From assembly GCA_015065425.1 (NCBI GenBank), contig SVQH01000018.1, positions 1 to 63,870 of the forward strand: DNA of 63,870 nt. Direction: 5' to 3'. Below are positions 35,020 through 44,038 of the stretch, piece by piece; within the stretch, counting starts at the first letter, position 1, and every line of letters begins with the position of its first letter. Under the pieces are notes generated by a model. The model had not been told where the DNA came from. It did no database searches and saw only the letters and a program-made list of their open reading frames with translations. Source of the stretch: Oscillospiraceae bacterium (GTDB lineage Bacteria; Bacillota; Clostridia; Oscillospirales; Acutalibacteraceae). The position numbers and the translations under genes were made by a program.

Positions 35020-36477
35020 ATGAAACCGTTTTTTCTTTTCTCAAAAGAAACAAAGGGTGAAGGCTATGTCCCGAATATTGAGATCTTTTCTTATGCATCA
35101 GGTCTTGCGGGGCAGAATCTTACATACAGTTATGTTTCCAACTGGCTTAGATATTTCTGTATAAACCTTTTACACATGGATACGGTAAAGGTAGGTGCGA
35201 TATTTTCAGCAAGTCATATCTGGGATGCCATAAATGACCCTGTTATAGGTGCCATTGTTGACAGAAGAAAATACAAGCCCTATATGAAGCTGCGGCCGTA
35301 TCTTGTGGCATTTCCACCGATAATAGGACTTATATCACTTGCGATGTTCTTTAATTTTGATATGACGGAAAATGCACGGATTGTATATCTATTACTGACG
35401 TACTTTGTTTTTGATTTTTTCTATTCATTCCAGGATGTCAGTTTATGGGGAATGATTCCCTTGTCATCGCCTCATTCGGATGAACGCTCCCGTGTTGCAC
35501 AGTGGGTGTCCATCGGTGCGGGTGCCGGCAGTGTCGTAGTCGGAGTTTTTCAGCAGATAAGAACAATGATGAATTCTGCGGGAATTTCAGATGAAAGAGT
35601 TTTCCTTATTTGTGCCGTGATTTTCTGTCTCGGCGGTGAGCTTATTTCCATGAGTGCTTACAGAATTAAAGAACGGGTTTCAATTCCTGCTCCTAAGGGA
35701 GAATCTCTTATACAGTCCCTTCTTGTTCTGAGACACAATCCTACATTGATACTTATAAGTCTTGCAAGATTTTCACAGGGACTTTCACCAAAAGTTCAGA
35801 ATGCATATTTCTTTGAAAACTGCGTAAGTCTCGGTTCTATGAACGGACAGAGTGCAGAGGTTCTATACGGTTTTTGCAGCGGTGTTCTCGGAACTCCCGT
35901 AATGTTCTTCGCGACTAAGGTTGCACAGAAGATAGGCGGTATGAAAAGAATTCTTCTGTCTTCTCAGATATTTGCTGCAGTTCTTCGTATAATTGCATAT
36001 TTCGTGGGATATAATACCATACCAAAATTCTTTATTATGACGGCACTTATGGCAGTTGTAAATCTTCCCGGACAGATGATGGATATTGCACACCGCTCAC
36101 TTACAAGTGACTCCATAGACGAAGTAGAGCTTAAAACAGGCCTTCGCACTGAGGGAATATCCTTCTCAATGCAGAATTTTACCACCAAGATGACCAGCGG
36201 TGCTGCGACAATGATTGAAGGAATTATACTGAAAGTGTTGGGATATGATTCAAATCTCAAAACCGAAGGACTTCCTCAGGGAGATAAATTCCTTAAATGG
36301 CAGTGGCCCATGTTTATGCTGGGACCCGTTGTCGGTGCAGTTTTATATCTCATTTTTATAAGCTTTATAAAAGACAACAAGGAACATAAAATGGAAGTTG
36401 AAAGACTTCTTAAGGAAAGACGTGAAAATGCTCTTGCCGGAGAGAAGCAAAAGAAAGAATCGTCAGTCAGCCGGTAA
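35020..36477 (+). CDS. GPH-type (MFS) sugar:cation symporter, paralogue 2
   Basis: This 485-residue, 12-helix protein resembles the GPH family: SHIWDAINDPVIGAIVDRRKY carries the TM2 Asp motif, followed by KLRPYLVAFPP. The C-terminus is a basic helix (EVERLLKERRENALAGEKQKKE). The first 15 residues (KPFFLFSKETKGEGYVPN) differ from the other copies. The substrate is unknown. It is transcribed alone, ending at a hairpin shared with the 5S gene. Confidence 0.75.
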   Translation: MKPFFLFSKETKGEGYVPNIEIFSYASGLAGQNLTYSYVSNWLRYFCINLLHMDTVKVGAIFSASHIWDAINDPVIGAIVDRRKYKPYMKLRPYLVAFPPIIGLISLAMFFNFDMTENARIVYLLLTYFVFDFFYSFQDVSLWGMIPLSSPHSDERSRVAQWVSIGAGAGSVVVGVFQQIRTMMNSAGISDERVFLICAVIFCLGGELISMSAYRIKERVSIPAPKGESLIQSLLVLRHNPTLILISLARFSQGLSPKVQNAYFFENCVSLGSMNGQSAEVLYGFCSGVLGTPVMFFATKVAQKIGGMKRILLSSQIFAAVLRIIAYFVGYNTIPKFFIMTALMAVVNLPGQMMDIAHRSLTSDSIDEVELKTGLRTEGISFSMQNFTTKMTSGAATMIEGIILKVLGYDSNLKTEGLPQGDKFLKWQWPMFMLGPVVGAVLYLIFISFIKDNKEHKMEVERLLKERRENALAGEKQKKESSVSR

Positions 36478-36496
36478 AAATAATTTATATTAAAAT

Positions 36497-36528
36497 ATCC
36501 TCCCTGCAGAAAATAATGCAGGGAGGAT
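36497..36528. terminator. Hairpin between GPH 2 and the 5S gene
   Basis: ATCCTCCCTGCA pairs perfectly with TGCAGGGAGGAT. It lies after the transporter stop (plus) and after the 5S 3' end (minus). AT-rich flanks suggest termination on both strands. Confidence 0.75.
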
Positions 36529-36577
36529 AAATATTTAAAAAGAAAAAGCAACCTGCTTATGTGCAGATTGCTCCATG

Positions 36578-36694
36578 TGTCGGCGACGACCTATTTTCCC
36601 GGGCGGCTGCCCGCCAAGTATTTTCGGCACGATTGAGCTTAACTACCGTGTTCGGGATGGGAACGGGTGGGACCTCAATGTTATAGACACCGAC
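36578..36694 (-). rRNA. rrf: 5S ribosomal RNA (stand-alone copy)
   Basis: The minus strand reads CCGGTGTCTATAAC or similar at its 5' end (near 36694), then the conserved CACCCGTTCCCATCCCGAA loop, CACGGTAGTTAAGCTC, and a GGCGGGCAGCCGCCCGGGAA arm, about 117 nt in all. No 16S or 23S lies beside it: the next gene upstream is a flavin reductase-like CDS. It has its own promoter. The exact ends are approximate. Confidence 0.92.
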
Positions 36695-36716
36695 TGTTGA
36701 AAGATAACTCTCTCGA

Positions 36717-36751
36717 ACAAGGGACATTATACTACAGCTAATGTCCCTTGT
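36717..36751. promoter_or_regulatory. Perfect 13-bp inverted repeat inside the 5S promoter
   Basis: ACAAGGGACATTA (36717-36729) and TAATGTCCCTTGT (36739-36751) flank a 9-bp centre. The repeat overlaps both the -35 and the -10 box of the 5S promoter. There is no T-run, so it looks like an operator rather than a terminator. Confidence 0.65.
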
Positions 36752-36754
36752 CAA
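36726..36754 (-). promoter_or_regulatory. Promoter of the 5S rRNA gene
   Basis: On minus, a perfect TTGACA (36754-36749), a 17-bp spacer and TATAAT (36731-36726). Confidence 0.85.
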
Positions 36755-36762
36755 GCACTTTT

Positions 36763-37269
36763 TTAATTTTTTTTCAGAACTGTGATAATTTCTCCCACAT
36801 ACATTCTGTGGTAGTCCTTCTTAGGATAATTTTTTGCATCAATGGTATCATCAATAAACCATTCGGGGGAGATGTCCCCTGCAGCTATCTTTTTGCAGAT
36901 GAAAACAAGCTCGGCTTCTTCGGGATATTTTACCCCGTTTTCATCGGAAAGAGTGAAGCCTGATTCTTTATATTTATCGCAATCCCGTCCGCTTTTTGAA
37001 CCAAAAACAGCCATTTTTTCATGATAACCTTCGGGCATTGTTGCAAGAGAAAAATATTCACCGTTTTCCATGAATTTATAAGTATATCTGCCGGGTCTTA
37101 CAAAGGCGAATACACAGGGTTTACTCCAGAGAACACCAACGCTGCCCCAGCTGACGGTCATGGAATTTGAGCCTTCACTGTCAGTGCCTGTAAGGATACC
37201 CCAGTTTTCTCCTATTGCTTTTACGGGTGAAAATTCCAGTTCTTCAATATTTATTTTTTCAAAAGACAT
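36763..37269 (-). CDS. Flavin reductase-like / flavoredoxin family protein
   Basis: This 168-residue protein resembles the FMN-binding flavin reductase-like family (flavoredoxin): LTGTDSEGSNSMTVSWGSVGVLWSKPCVFAFVRPGRYTY near the N-terminus matches the FMN-binding 'N.MT.sW' and 'R..R.Ty' pattern, and the end is YHRMYVGEII. It probably binds FMN and moves electrons in the cytoplasm. The gene stands alone, upstream of the 5S gene on the same strand, 9 bp from the promoter's -35 region. Confidence 0.8.
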   Translation of the reverse strand: MSFEKINIEELEFSPVKAIGENWGILTGTDSEGSNSMTVSWGSVGVLWSKPCVFAFVRPGRYTYKFMENGEYFSLATMPEGYHEKMAVFGSKSGRDCDKYKESGFTLSDENGVKYPEEAELVFICKKIAAGDISPEWFIDDTIDAKNYPKKDYHRMYVGEIITVLKKN

Positions 37270-37438
37270 AAATCTCTCTCCCTTTATCAGTTTAATATAA
37301 TTATATTAACACAAAGCATGAAAAATTTCAACCAACGAGAAAAAGGGGTTGTAAAAAAATTATAACTGTCTGTGAGCGTCCCTTAAAAATTATAAAAATT
37401 CATCACAAAACTATAATGATGCAAATTTACAAAAAAAA

Positions 37439-37478
37439 TGGGCATAAAACTACTTTTTGCAAGATAGTTTTATGCCCA
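37439..37478 (-). terminator. Terminator of the lipase gene
   Basis: TGGGCATAAAACTA pairs perfectly with TAGTTTTATGCCCA. Read on minus it is followed by eight T residues, downstream of the lipase stop. Confidence 0.88.
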
Positions 37479-37526
37479 CATTTTATGGGTTAGTTTTTTA
37501 CAGCTCTTTTCGTATTTTTTAAGAGA

Positions 37527-38612
37527 TTACAGACAGTTTATCATGTTAAGGTGCGTAAGATAAAGCTCTCTGACATCAGTATTTGTTTTGAAGAAGCCGC
37601 CCTGAAGGGACATGTGGTCTCCGCAATATGTGGGCATAATATTCCATATACCGGGAAGGACATTTCCTTCTTCATAATTTGTTGAAGGAGCGGAGGTGGG
37701 AGCCATTGCGGAAATTGTATTTACAAGACCGTCATTTTCAAGCCATTCTTCACCGAAAACATAACCGCCTGCGGTTGTTCCCGTATATTTTCCCATTTCA
37801 TCGGCACTGCTTCTGAACAGAATTTCCATATATTTGTTGTCAGACTTATAAGTACCGTCAGAAGTCTTCTTTGTAGCAGAGCAGGGAATTGAGAAATAAT
37901 ATGTATTTGCATCAGTGACCATTTCTTTGTTGAGAGCCATTGCATTGTCTATATACATATCATAAGCGGCACTGTCGCCTTCTGTGGGAGGAGCGGAATA
38001 AGCGGTTGTCCCGTTGTGGGGAGCAGCAAGAGAAGTAAGAGAATATATCCAATCAGCCTTACCGCCTGTAAAGAAGGGAGAGATTTCATCTTCGGGAGTA
38101 GCGTTTATTTCTGCTTCATTTCCTTTAGCCATAAGAGTTGCAAACATTCTTATGGTGGCACCGCCGAAGGAGTGTCCGAGAAGGTTTATCTTATTTTTAC
38201 TGTCAAAAGCGGGGATAAGTGCTTTACCTGTAAAGTCTTCACCGAATCTCTCATGTGAATGAGCTTCAGAGTGAGCTTTGCCGTAGTCTACTTTTGTGCC
38301 TGTCAGCTGTGCATACAGTTCACATGCTCTGTCCCAAGCACTGGAGGAGGGTGCAACGGAAGCACCGTAGCAGTTGAAGCCTTCTTTATCGAGCTTTGTA
38401 AGAAGCTCACCGCCGAACATACCCCAATAGGGCATTATCTTATACTGTGGATCTCTTTCGCCCCAGCCCATAAGACCGTGAACAAATACGTAAGAATAAT
38501 TGGTATTCCACTCATCTGAATCAATTTCAACATCGGTACAGGGGAAATAGATACCGAAGATTGAAAAGAAAGCAAGGACAAGTGAAACGGGAAAAGCAAC
38601 GATTTTAGCCAT
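37527..38612 (-). CDS. Secreted/anchored triacylglycerol lipase-like protein
   Basis: This 361-residue protein resembles the staphylococcal/Geobacillus (family I.5-type) lipases. It has YVFVHGLMGWGERD (oxyanion region), the nucleophile Ser in NLLGHSFGGAT, SLAAPHNGTT, and a late GDHMSLQGG with the probable catalytic His. The N-terminus (MAKIVAFPVSLVLAFFSIFG) is a hydrophobic signal or anchor. The start at 38612 has an AAAGGAG ribosome site; a longer in-frame start upstream is unlikely. It probably hydrolyses lipids outside the membrane. Confidence 0.82.
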   Translation of the reverse strand: MAKIVAFPVSLVLAFFSIFGIYFPCTDVEIDSDEWNTNYSYVFVHGLMGWGERDPQYKIMPYWGMFGGELLTKLDKEGFNCYGASVAPSSSAWDRACELYAQLTGTKVDYGKAHSEAHSHERFGEDFTGKALIPAFDSKNKINLLGHSFGGATIRMFATLMAKGNEAEINATPEDEISPFFTGGKADWIYSLTSLAAPHNGTTAYSAPPTEGDSAAYDMYIDNAMALNKEMVTDANTYYFSIPCSATKKTSDGTYKSDNKYMEILFRSSADEMGKYTGTTAGGYVFGEEWLENDGLVNTISAMAPTSAPSTNYEEGNVLPGIWNIMPTYCGDHMSLQGGFFKTNTDVRELYLTHLNMINCL

Positions 38613-38802
38613 AATTTTCTTCTCCTTTAATATTGATGGATATATTATAATATGCTTTTTCAGAATATTCAATAAAAGTTATAACATGTTAACATTTTAG
38701 AAACAAATATAAACGGGAGATAGTTTATTGGATAACAGTATTATTAAAAAGAAAGTGATAATTCGTTTGTTTTGCATCTTTTAAGTAAGTTTTTAAAGTA
38801 TA

Positions 38803-38831
38803 TTGACCCGACCGGAATATTAATATATAAT
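38803..38831 (+). promoter_or_regulatory. Promoter of GPH transporter 3 and traX-like gene
   Basis: TTGACC (38803-38808) and TATAAT (38826-38831) are 17 bp apart, upstream of the ATG at 38866. Confidence 0.7.
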
Positions 38832-38865
38832 TATTTCAAAGATTATTCTGAAAGGATCGGATGTT

Positions 38866-40323
38866 ATGGGTAAACTTAAGGAATTTACCGATAAAGTATG
38901 GTACGGCACCGGTGCAGTGGGACTCGATCTAAGTTACGGTATGTTTAACGGCAGATTGTCAAAATATCTTACCGATGTGCTTCATCTCAATACCAATTTT
39001 CTGTTGGGGCTTACTGCTGCGGCAAGAATTTGGGACGGTGTAAATGACCCTATGATGGGATCTATTGTTGATAATACCAACACAAAGTTCGGCAGATACC
39101 GTCCGTGGGTGGTTATCGGTTCAACGCTTAATGCTGTAGTTCTGTTTTTGCTGTTCTTTAATCCCGGCTTTAATACCGAGACCCCTTCATTGTGGCTTTA
39201 TGCTTATATTGCTGTTATGTATATTCTTTGGGGAATGACCAATACAACTGCCGATATTCCTTATTGGTCAATGGTTCCTTCTTTTACCACTGACCCCAAT
39301 GAGAGAAGTATTATTGCGACGATTGCCCGTGCTTTTTCGGGACTTGGTCAGGGTATTGTGCAGATAGGCTCCCCCATAATTCTTGATGCATTGGGAAGAG
39401 CTGTTATCAATTCTGAAGGTGAGACGACTACTGTCTGGACACAGTCGGGATACACCGTAACTGCAGTTGTGTGCAGTGTGTGTCTTGTACTTTTCTCTGT
39501 GGTTTCAATGAGCAGAGTGCGGGAAAATGTTGCTGTTGCACCTGCCGAAAAGTTTTCTTTCAAAAAAATATTCTCTGTTATCAAAGAGAATGACCAGTTG
39601 AGAGTATTTATGCTTTTTGCCATGCTTTCAAATGCCGGCTTTTACACGACTACAGGCGTGCTTGACTATTTCTTTGCGGCTGTTATGGAAAACACAAAGG
39701 CACAGTCTACCTTCAGCCTTTTCGGAACGGTAGGTTCAATTCTCGGTCTTGCGGTAATTCCTGTTATGATGAAGTTTACTTCCAGAAGAAGAACATATCA
39801 GTTTTCTCTTTTTACCGCCCTTTTCGGATATATCGGAATGTTTGTTTCAGGTCAGTTCCTTGTAAATACAATGCTTCTCAATATTTTCTATACCGTGACG
39901 CAGATAGGTACTGCATCTATGTTTATTTCTCAGACAGTCTTCCTTGCAGATGTTGTTGACTACGGTGAAGTGAAGATGGGTGTCAGAAGAGAATCTGTAA
40001 CCTTCTCCATGAAAGGTTTTCTTCAGAAGATGGCATATACTGCACAGACGGTCATTCTCTTTACTGCCCTCGGAATATCGGGATATAATTCTCTTACCCC
40101 CGACAGTATGGGAAATATCGTTTATACAAAGAGCGTCAAGCGTGCCATTTCTTCTGTTATGTATGTGATTCCCCCCATATTCTTTGTTCTTTCCATTTTA
40201 GTATTTACCACAAAGTTCAAGCTTCACGGTGAGTATATGGAAGATATAACGAAAAAGGTGGAAGAAGCAAGGCAGAAGAGGCTTGTTCTTGCAAACGAAA
40301 AGGCGGAAACTGTAAATGAGTGA
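38866..40323 (+). CDS. GPH-type (MFS) sugar:cation symporter, paralogue 3
   Basis: This 485-residue protein is the most canonical GPH member here. It has KVWYGTGAVGLDLSYGMF at the start and RIWDGVNDPMMGSIVDNTNT followed by KFGRYRPWVVIG (TM2-TM3 motif). LADVVDYGEVKMGVRRESVTFS is the late GPH signature. Twelve membrane helices are expected, with a basic C-terminal helix (EEARQKRLVLANEKAE). It takes up a sugar or glycoside with Na+ or H+; the substrate is unknown. Its stop overlaps the next gene by 8 bp. Confidence 0.85.
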   Translation: MGKLKEFTDKVWYGTGAVGLDLSYGMFNGRLSKYLTDVLHLNTNFLLGLTAAARIWDGVNDPMMGSIVDNTNTKFGRYRPWVVIGSTLNAVVLFLLFFNPGFNTETPSLWLYAYIAVMYILWGMTNTTADIPYWSMVPSFTTDPNERSIIATIARAFSGLGQGIVQIGSPIILDALGRAVINSEGETTTVWTQSGYTVTAVVCSVCLVLFSVVSMSRVRENVAVAPAEKFSFKKIFSVIKENDQLRVFMLFAMLSNAGFYTTTGVLDYFFAAVMENTKAQSTFSLFGTVGSILGLAVIPVMMKFTSRRRTYQFSLFTALFGYIGMFVSGQFLVNTMLLNIFYTVTQIGTASMFISQTVFLADVVDYGEVKMGVRRESVTFSMKGFLQKMAYTAQTVILFTALGISGYNSLTPDSMGNIVYTKSVKRAISSVMYVIPPIFFVLSILVFTTKFKLHGEYMEDITKKVEEARQKRLVLANEKAETVNE

Positions 40324-41098
40324 TATCAGCGGTTATTCTTCAGAAGTAAAAACAGCCTCCTTCCGGGGGCTGTCGGGTTCTGTCTTAAAAATGATAGCCA
40401 TGGCTGCAATGCTTACGGACCATATAAGTGTTGTTTTTTTCGGTCCCGATATGACGGTATTGAGACTTATAGGGCGTATGGCTTTTCCCATATTTGCTTA
40501 TCTTATAGGGGAGGGTGTAAGATATTCCAAGGATATAAAAAAATATGCTCTTAGACTTTTTATCTTTGCACTGATATCTGAAATACCTTATGATATGGCA
40601 TTTTCAGGTTCATTTTTCAGCTTTGAAAAACAGAATGTGTATTTTACACTCCTTGCAGGTCTTATATCAGTTGTGATACTCAGAAAACTTAAGGAGCACA
40701 AGCTCGGTTTTCTCGGTATTTTTACAACTGCTCTCGTTGCGGTTGTTCCTCTTGTCATTGCATCCGATTATGGTTTTATGGGTGTTGTTATCATAACTCT
40801 CTTTTATGTTTTCGGGGGAAGCGCAGGTTTTATAAGAGCAGGTGGCTTTTTACTGTGCTGTGCCGCAAGTTGCTTTGCAATAGTCCTGATATCTCCCGAT
40901 ATGATAGGTCTTGATATGATACCGTTCAGTATCCCCATTCCCGGAATTGTCAGTTCTCAGATATATTCCATTTTGGCTGTAATACCCCTTATGCTTTATA
41001 ACGGTGAAAAAGGCTTCAAGATGAACAGATATTTCTTCTACGCATTTTATCCTGTTCATATACTGATACTCGGTATTATTGGTATGTTTATTCTGTGA
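40316..41098 (+). CDS. TraX family membrane protein
   Basis: This 260-residue membrane protein carries the TraX-family opening: LKMIAMAAMLTDHISVVFFGPDM, then LIGRMAFPIFAYLIGEGVRYSKD and RLFIFALISEIPYDMAF. About eight membrane helices are predicted. The F-plasmid founder acetylates pilin, but chromosomal members are probably acyltransferases acting on surface polymers. The start overlaps the GPH gene by 8 bp, so the two are translated together. Confidence 0.85.
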   Translation: MSDISGYSSEVKTASFRGLSGSVLKMIAMAAMLTDHISVVFFGPDMTVLRLIGRMAFPIFAYLIGEGVRYSKDIKKYALRLFIFALISEIPYDMAFSGSFFSFEKQNVYFTLLAGLISVVILRKLKEHKLGFLGIFTTALVAVVPLVIASDYGFMGVVIITLFYVFGGSAGFIRAGGFLLCCAASCFAIVLISPDMIGLDMIPFSIPIPGIVSSQIYSILAVIPLMLYNGEKGFKMNRYFFYAFYPVHILILGIIGMFIL

Positions 41099-41100
41099 AA

Positions 41101-41140
41101 AGAAAAATCCTGTCTCGTGTGGACAGGACTTTTCTTTTCA
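41101..41140. terminator. Terminator between convergent genes
   Basis: AAATCCTGTC and GACAGGA form a stem (one mismatch further out) with A-rich and T-rich flanks, between the traX-like gene and the convergent epimerase gene. Confidence 0.75.
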
Positions 41141-42136
41141 CTTTTTTCCTTCATTTTCTGCTATCCATTTTAATGTGTCTTCAAGGCTTTCTCTGAGACT
41201 TCTTGGGGTGTAGCCCAGTTCTTTATGTGCTTTTTCATAAGAGAAATTACAGTTGGAGCAGAGTTTTCTTACGGCATATCGGGTGAATATGGGAGATTGT
41301 CCCGAAACCTTGTAGAATACTTCCATAACAGGGGCTGCTATATCAATAATACCTTTACCGAGTTTCATTTTCGGAGGTTTGTTGCCGCAAACTTCAGCAA
41401 GAAGTCTTATAAACTCATCAACGGTGCAGCTTTTGTTGCAGAGAAGGTAAACATCACCTGCTTCTCCCTTGTCACCTGCAAGAATCGTTCCTATTGCAAC
41501 GTCGCGGACATCAACGAAATTGTATGCACCGAAGGTCATGGTTATGGGGAAATTTCCCGAAGAGAACATTCTTATCATACTGCCGATGCTTGAAATTTTG
41601 AAATCATAAGGACCCATGCATGCACTGGGTTGGCATACCACTGTTTCAAGAATACCTTCTTCGTTGGCAGCGAGAACCTTTGCAGTTGCTTCAGCCTTTG
41701 TTTTTGCATAAGTGCCTTCAAGTTTATCGGGGTCGTATTCATATACTTCACGCATTATCTGATTGTCGGGAAGCGGAATGTATGTATCGACACTTGACAT
41801 GTATACCAGTCTTTTTACACCTGTTTCTTTACAGGCTTTGATAACATTTTCGGTACCCGTAACATTTACCTTGTAAACAAAGTCTTCATTTCCCGGTTTT
41901 ATTTCAACACAGCCTGCAACATGGTAAACGGTATCACACCCCTTAAAGGCTTCAAGAAGAGAGTCAAAGTCGGTAATATCTCCTTTTACTTTTGTGCAGG
42001 TCAGTCCGTCAAAATATCCCGGGTCTTTTCTGAGAAGGATGCGAACCTCTCTGTCATGGTAATTCTGCAATTCTTTAAGAATTGCGAAGCCTACGTGTCC
42101 GGTGGCACCTGTGAGACATACTGTTCTTTTTTTCAT
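41138..42136 (-). CDS. NAD(P)-dependent epimerase/dehydratase (extended SDR)
   Basis: This 332-residue protein is an extended short-chain dehydrogenase. The nucleotide motif is TGATGHVGFAIL (TGxxGxxG), followed by VYHVAGCVEI, the catalytic Ser in VYMSSVDTY, and YxxxK in GTYAKTKAEA. The substrate (a sugar nucleotide, dihydroflavonol-like molecule or other) is not clear. It is the last gene of a four-gene minus-strand operon, 20 bp after the hemolysin III-like gene. Confidence 0.85.
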   Translation of the reverse strand: MKKRTVCLTGATGHVGFAILKELQNYHDREVRILLRKDPGYFDGLTCTKVKGDITDFDSLLEAFKGCDTVYHVAGCVEIKPGNEDFVYKVNVTGTENVIKACKETGVKRLVYMSSVDTYIPLPDNQIMREVYEYDPDKLEGTYAKTKAEATAKVLAANEEGILETVVCQPSACMGPYDFKISSIGSMIRMFSSGNFPITMTFGAYNFVDVRDVAIGTILAGDKGEAGDVYLLCNKSCTVDEFIRLLAEVCGNKPPKMKLGKGIIDIAAPVMEVFYKVSGQSPIFTRYAVRKLCSNCNFSYEKAHKELGYTPRSLRESLEDTLKWIAENEGKK

Positions 42137-42156
42137 GTTTTACCTCCTGACTTTAT

Positions 42157-42822
42157 TTACAACAGCAAATAAGTATAATTATATATTCCATAGCAGTATA
42201 CTGCCAGACCGAATACTATAAAAACATGAAAAACGCTGTGTATATAGCGTTTTTTTGCCCCTATTCTCAGAAATACGCAACCTATGAGAAGTGCAGTGCT
42301 TCCTGTTATAAGAGAAAGGAAAGCACCAATGGGTAAATGGAAATACGAACCTGCACCGAGAAGCGAACAGAATGCTGACGAAAAAATGTAAAGCCCCATT
42401 CTGATTGCTTTGAAGCGTTCAAAATAAAATATTGTCAGAATAAGTCCTGTTATGACGCTTCCCCATGAAAAAATAAGCATAAGCACAGCCGCCAGGGCTG
42501 AACTGTGTTGAAAAACACTCGGAACACAGCCTGTTACCGTACCTGCCACTGCGAAAAATATTGCCGAGTGGTCAATAACCCTGAAAAGCCTTTTATATTT
42601 TTCTTTTTTAAGCGAGTGGTATATTACCGATGCTAAGAAGGTCATTGCTGTTCCCAATGCATAAAGGCAGGCACAGACAAGTGCAAAAGGATGTTCTTTG
42701 CACAAAGGTACGCACTTTACGAGAATAAAGACAGGAAGCAGAAGTCCTGTCGCATGGGTGATGACATTGAGTATTTCTTCGCCTTTTGTATATGAAACAA
42801 GTTCTATTCTTTCAGCTTTCAT
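42157..42822 (-). CDS. Hemolysin III / TrhA (PAQR-like) family membrane protein
   Basis: This 221-residue protein has seven predicted membrane helices and the TrhA/hemolysin III motifs: NVITHATGLLLPVF, SVIYHSL and RVIDHSAIFFAVAGTV, with three histidines that can bind zinc. The family is related to eukaryotic PAQR receptors and has been linked to membrane homeostasis; the name hemolysin is historical. The start at 42822 overlaps the glycerate kinase stop by 11 bp. Confidence 0.88.
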   Translation of the reverse strand: MKAERIELVSYTKGEEILNVITHATGLLLPVFILVKCVPLCKEHPFALVCACLYALGTAMTFLASVIYHSLKKEKYKRLFRVIDHSAIFFAVAGTVTGCVPSVFQHSSALAAVLMLIFSWGSVITGLILTIFYFERFKAIRMGLYIFSSAFCSLLGAGSYFHLPIGAFLSLITGSTALLIGCVFLRIGAKKRYIHSVFHVFIVFGLAVYCYGIYNYTYLLL

Positions 42823-44038
42823 AATTATCCGTAAGTATGACGGTGATATCATTTACATTTGTGCCTGTGGGACCTGTTGTGACTATGTCGCCTGAAGAGT
42901 GCAGTGCAAAATTAGAGTTATTCTCTGCAAGTTCTTTTTCGGGTGAAATGCCGCAGTTCAGCATTTTTTCATAGCTTGTGCCGTCAACGATGCCGCCTGC
43001 ATCATTCGTAGGACCGTCTGTACCGTCTGAGCCTGCACATATACAGGTTATTCCCTTTTTTCCGTGAAGGCTTATTGCAGCCTGAAGGGCCATTTCCTGA
43101 TTTCTTCCGCCTTTGCCGAAGCCTTTGACAGTTACGACACATTCGCCGCCGAAAACATAACAGTGCTTTCCCTTGGCTGACGGAATACTGTTTATTATCC
43201 TCTGTGCTTCCTTACGGGCTTCTCCCGTAATATTTCTTTCCATTGAATGAACGGTAAATCCCAGTTCAGCAGCCTTTTCCAGTGCCTTGTCACACAGCAG
43301 GTTTATGTCTCCTGCAAAAAAGTAACCGCCGTCATTTATTCTTATATCCTGTTTTTGTGTGAGTATGTTTATTATTTCAGTGGGGAAGTCATAAAGATAT
43401 TTTTTTGCAGTATCAAGAATGAACTTGTCGCTGTTTTCAGGTAAAACAGTGGGGCCTGATGCGATTACCGAAGGAGAATTTGATAAAACATCGGAAAGGG
43501 CAACCGTTATAACTTTTGCGGGGTATGCCGCATTTGCAAGAAGTCCGCCCTTTACAAGAGACAGTTTCTTTCTGATTGCATTAATTTCCGTGATATCGGC
43601 ACCTCTTGAAAGAAGCTTTCCCGTAATTTCTCTTTGCATTTCGGGAGATATCCTGCTTTTTTCAAAAAGAGCGGAGCCGCCTCCCGACAAAAGTACGATG
43701 AGAACATCATTTTCTGTAAGAGCGGAAGCAATTTCAAGTCCTTTTTCTGCCGCATTTATGCTGTTTTCATCACTTATGGGGTGAGCACTTTCTATTATTT
43801 CAAAATACGGTGAACAAAATCCCTCTGTATGATGATATTTTGTTACGAGAAGTCCTGCCGATATGCGTTTTCCGAAAAAATCTTCAGCAGCACGTGCCAT
43901 AGGTACGGCAGCTTTTCCTAATGATATCACGCTGACATTTTCTTTGATAGCAAGTTCAGAGAGAATTTTTTTTGTATTGAAATATGGGTCAGCCGCTTTT
44001 ATTGCGGCTTTTACTATTGTGAGTGCTTCGTTTCTCAT
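42812..44038 (-). CDS. Glycerate 2-kinase (MOFRL family)
   Basis: This 408-residue protein has the GckA/TtuD layout. There is an N-terminal DUF4147-like domain (VISLGKAAVPMARAAEDFFG, ESAHPISDENS, VLLSGGGSALFE) and a C-terminal MOFRL domain (CYVFGGECVVTVKG, GKGGRNQEMALQAA, CICAGSDGTDGPTNDAGGI). It phosphorylates D-glycerate to 2-phosphoglycerate for glycolysis. The start overlaps the upstream metallophosphoesterase gene by 4 bp. Confidence 0.92.
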   Translation of the reverse strand: MRNEALTIVKAAIKAADPYFNTKKILSELAIKENVSVISLGKAAVPMARAAEDFFGKRISAGLLVTKYHHTEGFCSPYFEIIESAHPISDENSINAAEKGLEIASALTENDVLIVLLSGGGSALFEKSRISPEMQREITGKLLSRGADITEINAIRKKLSLVKGGLLANAAYPAKVITVALSDVLSNSPSVIASGPTVLPENSDKFILDTAKKYLYDFPTEIINILTQKQDIRINDGGYFFAGDINLLCDKALEKAAELGFTVHSMERNITGEARKEAQRIINSIPSAKGKHCYVFGGECVVTVKGFGKGGRNQEMALQAAISLHGKKGITCICAGSDGTDGPTNDAGGIVDGTSYEKMLNCGISPEKELAENNSNFALHSSGDIVTTGPTGTNVNDITVILTDNYES

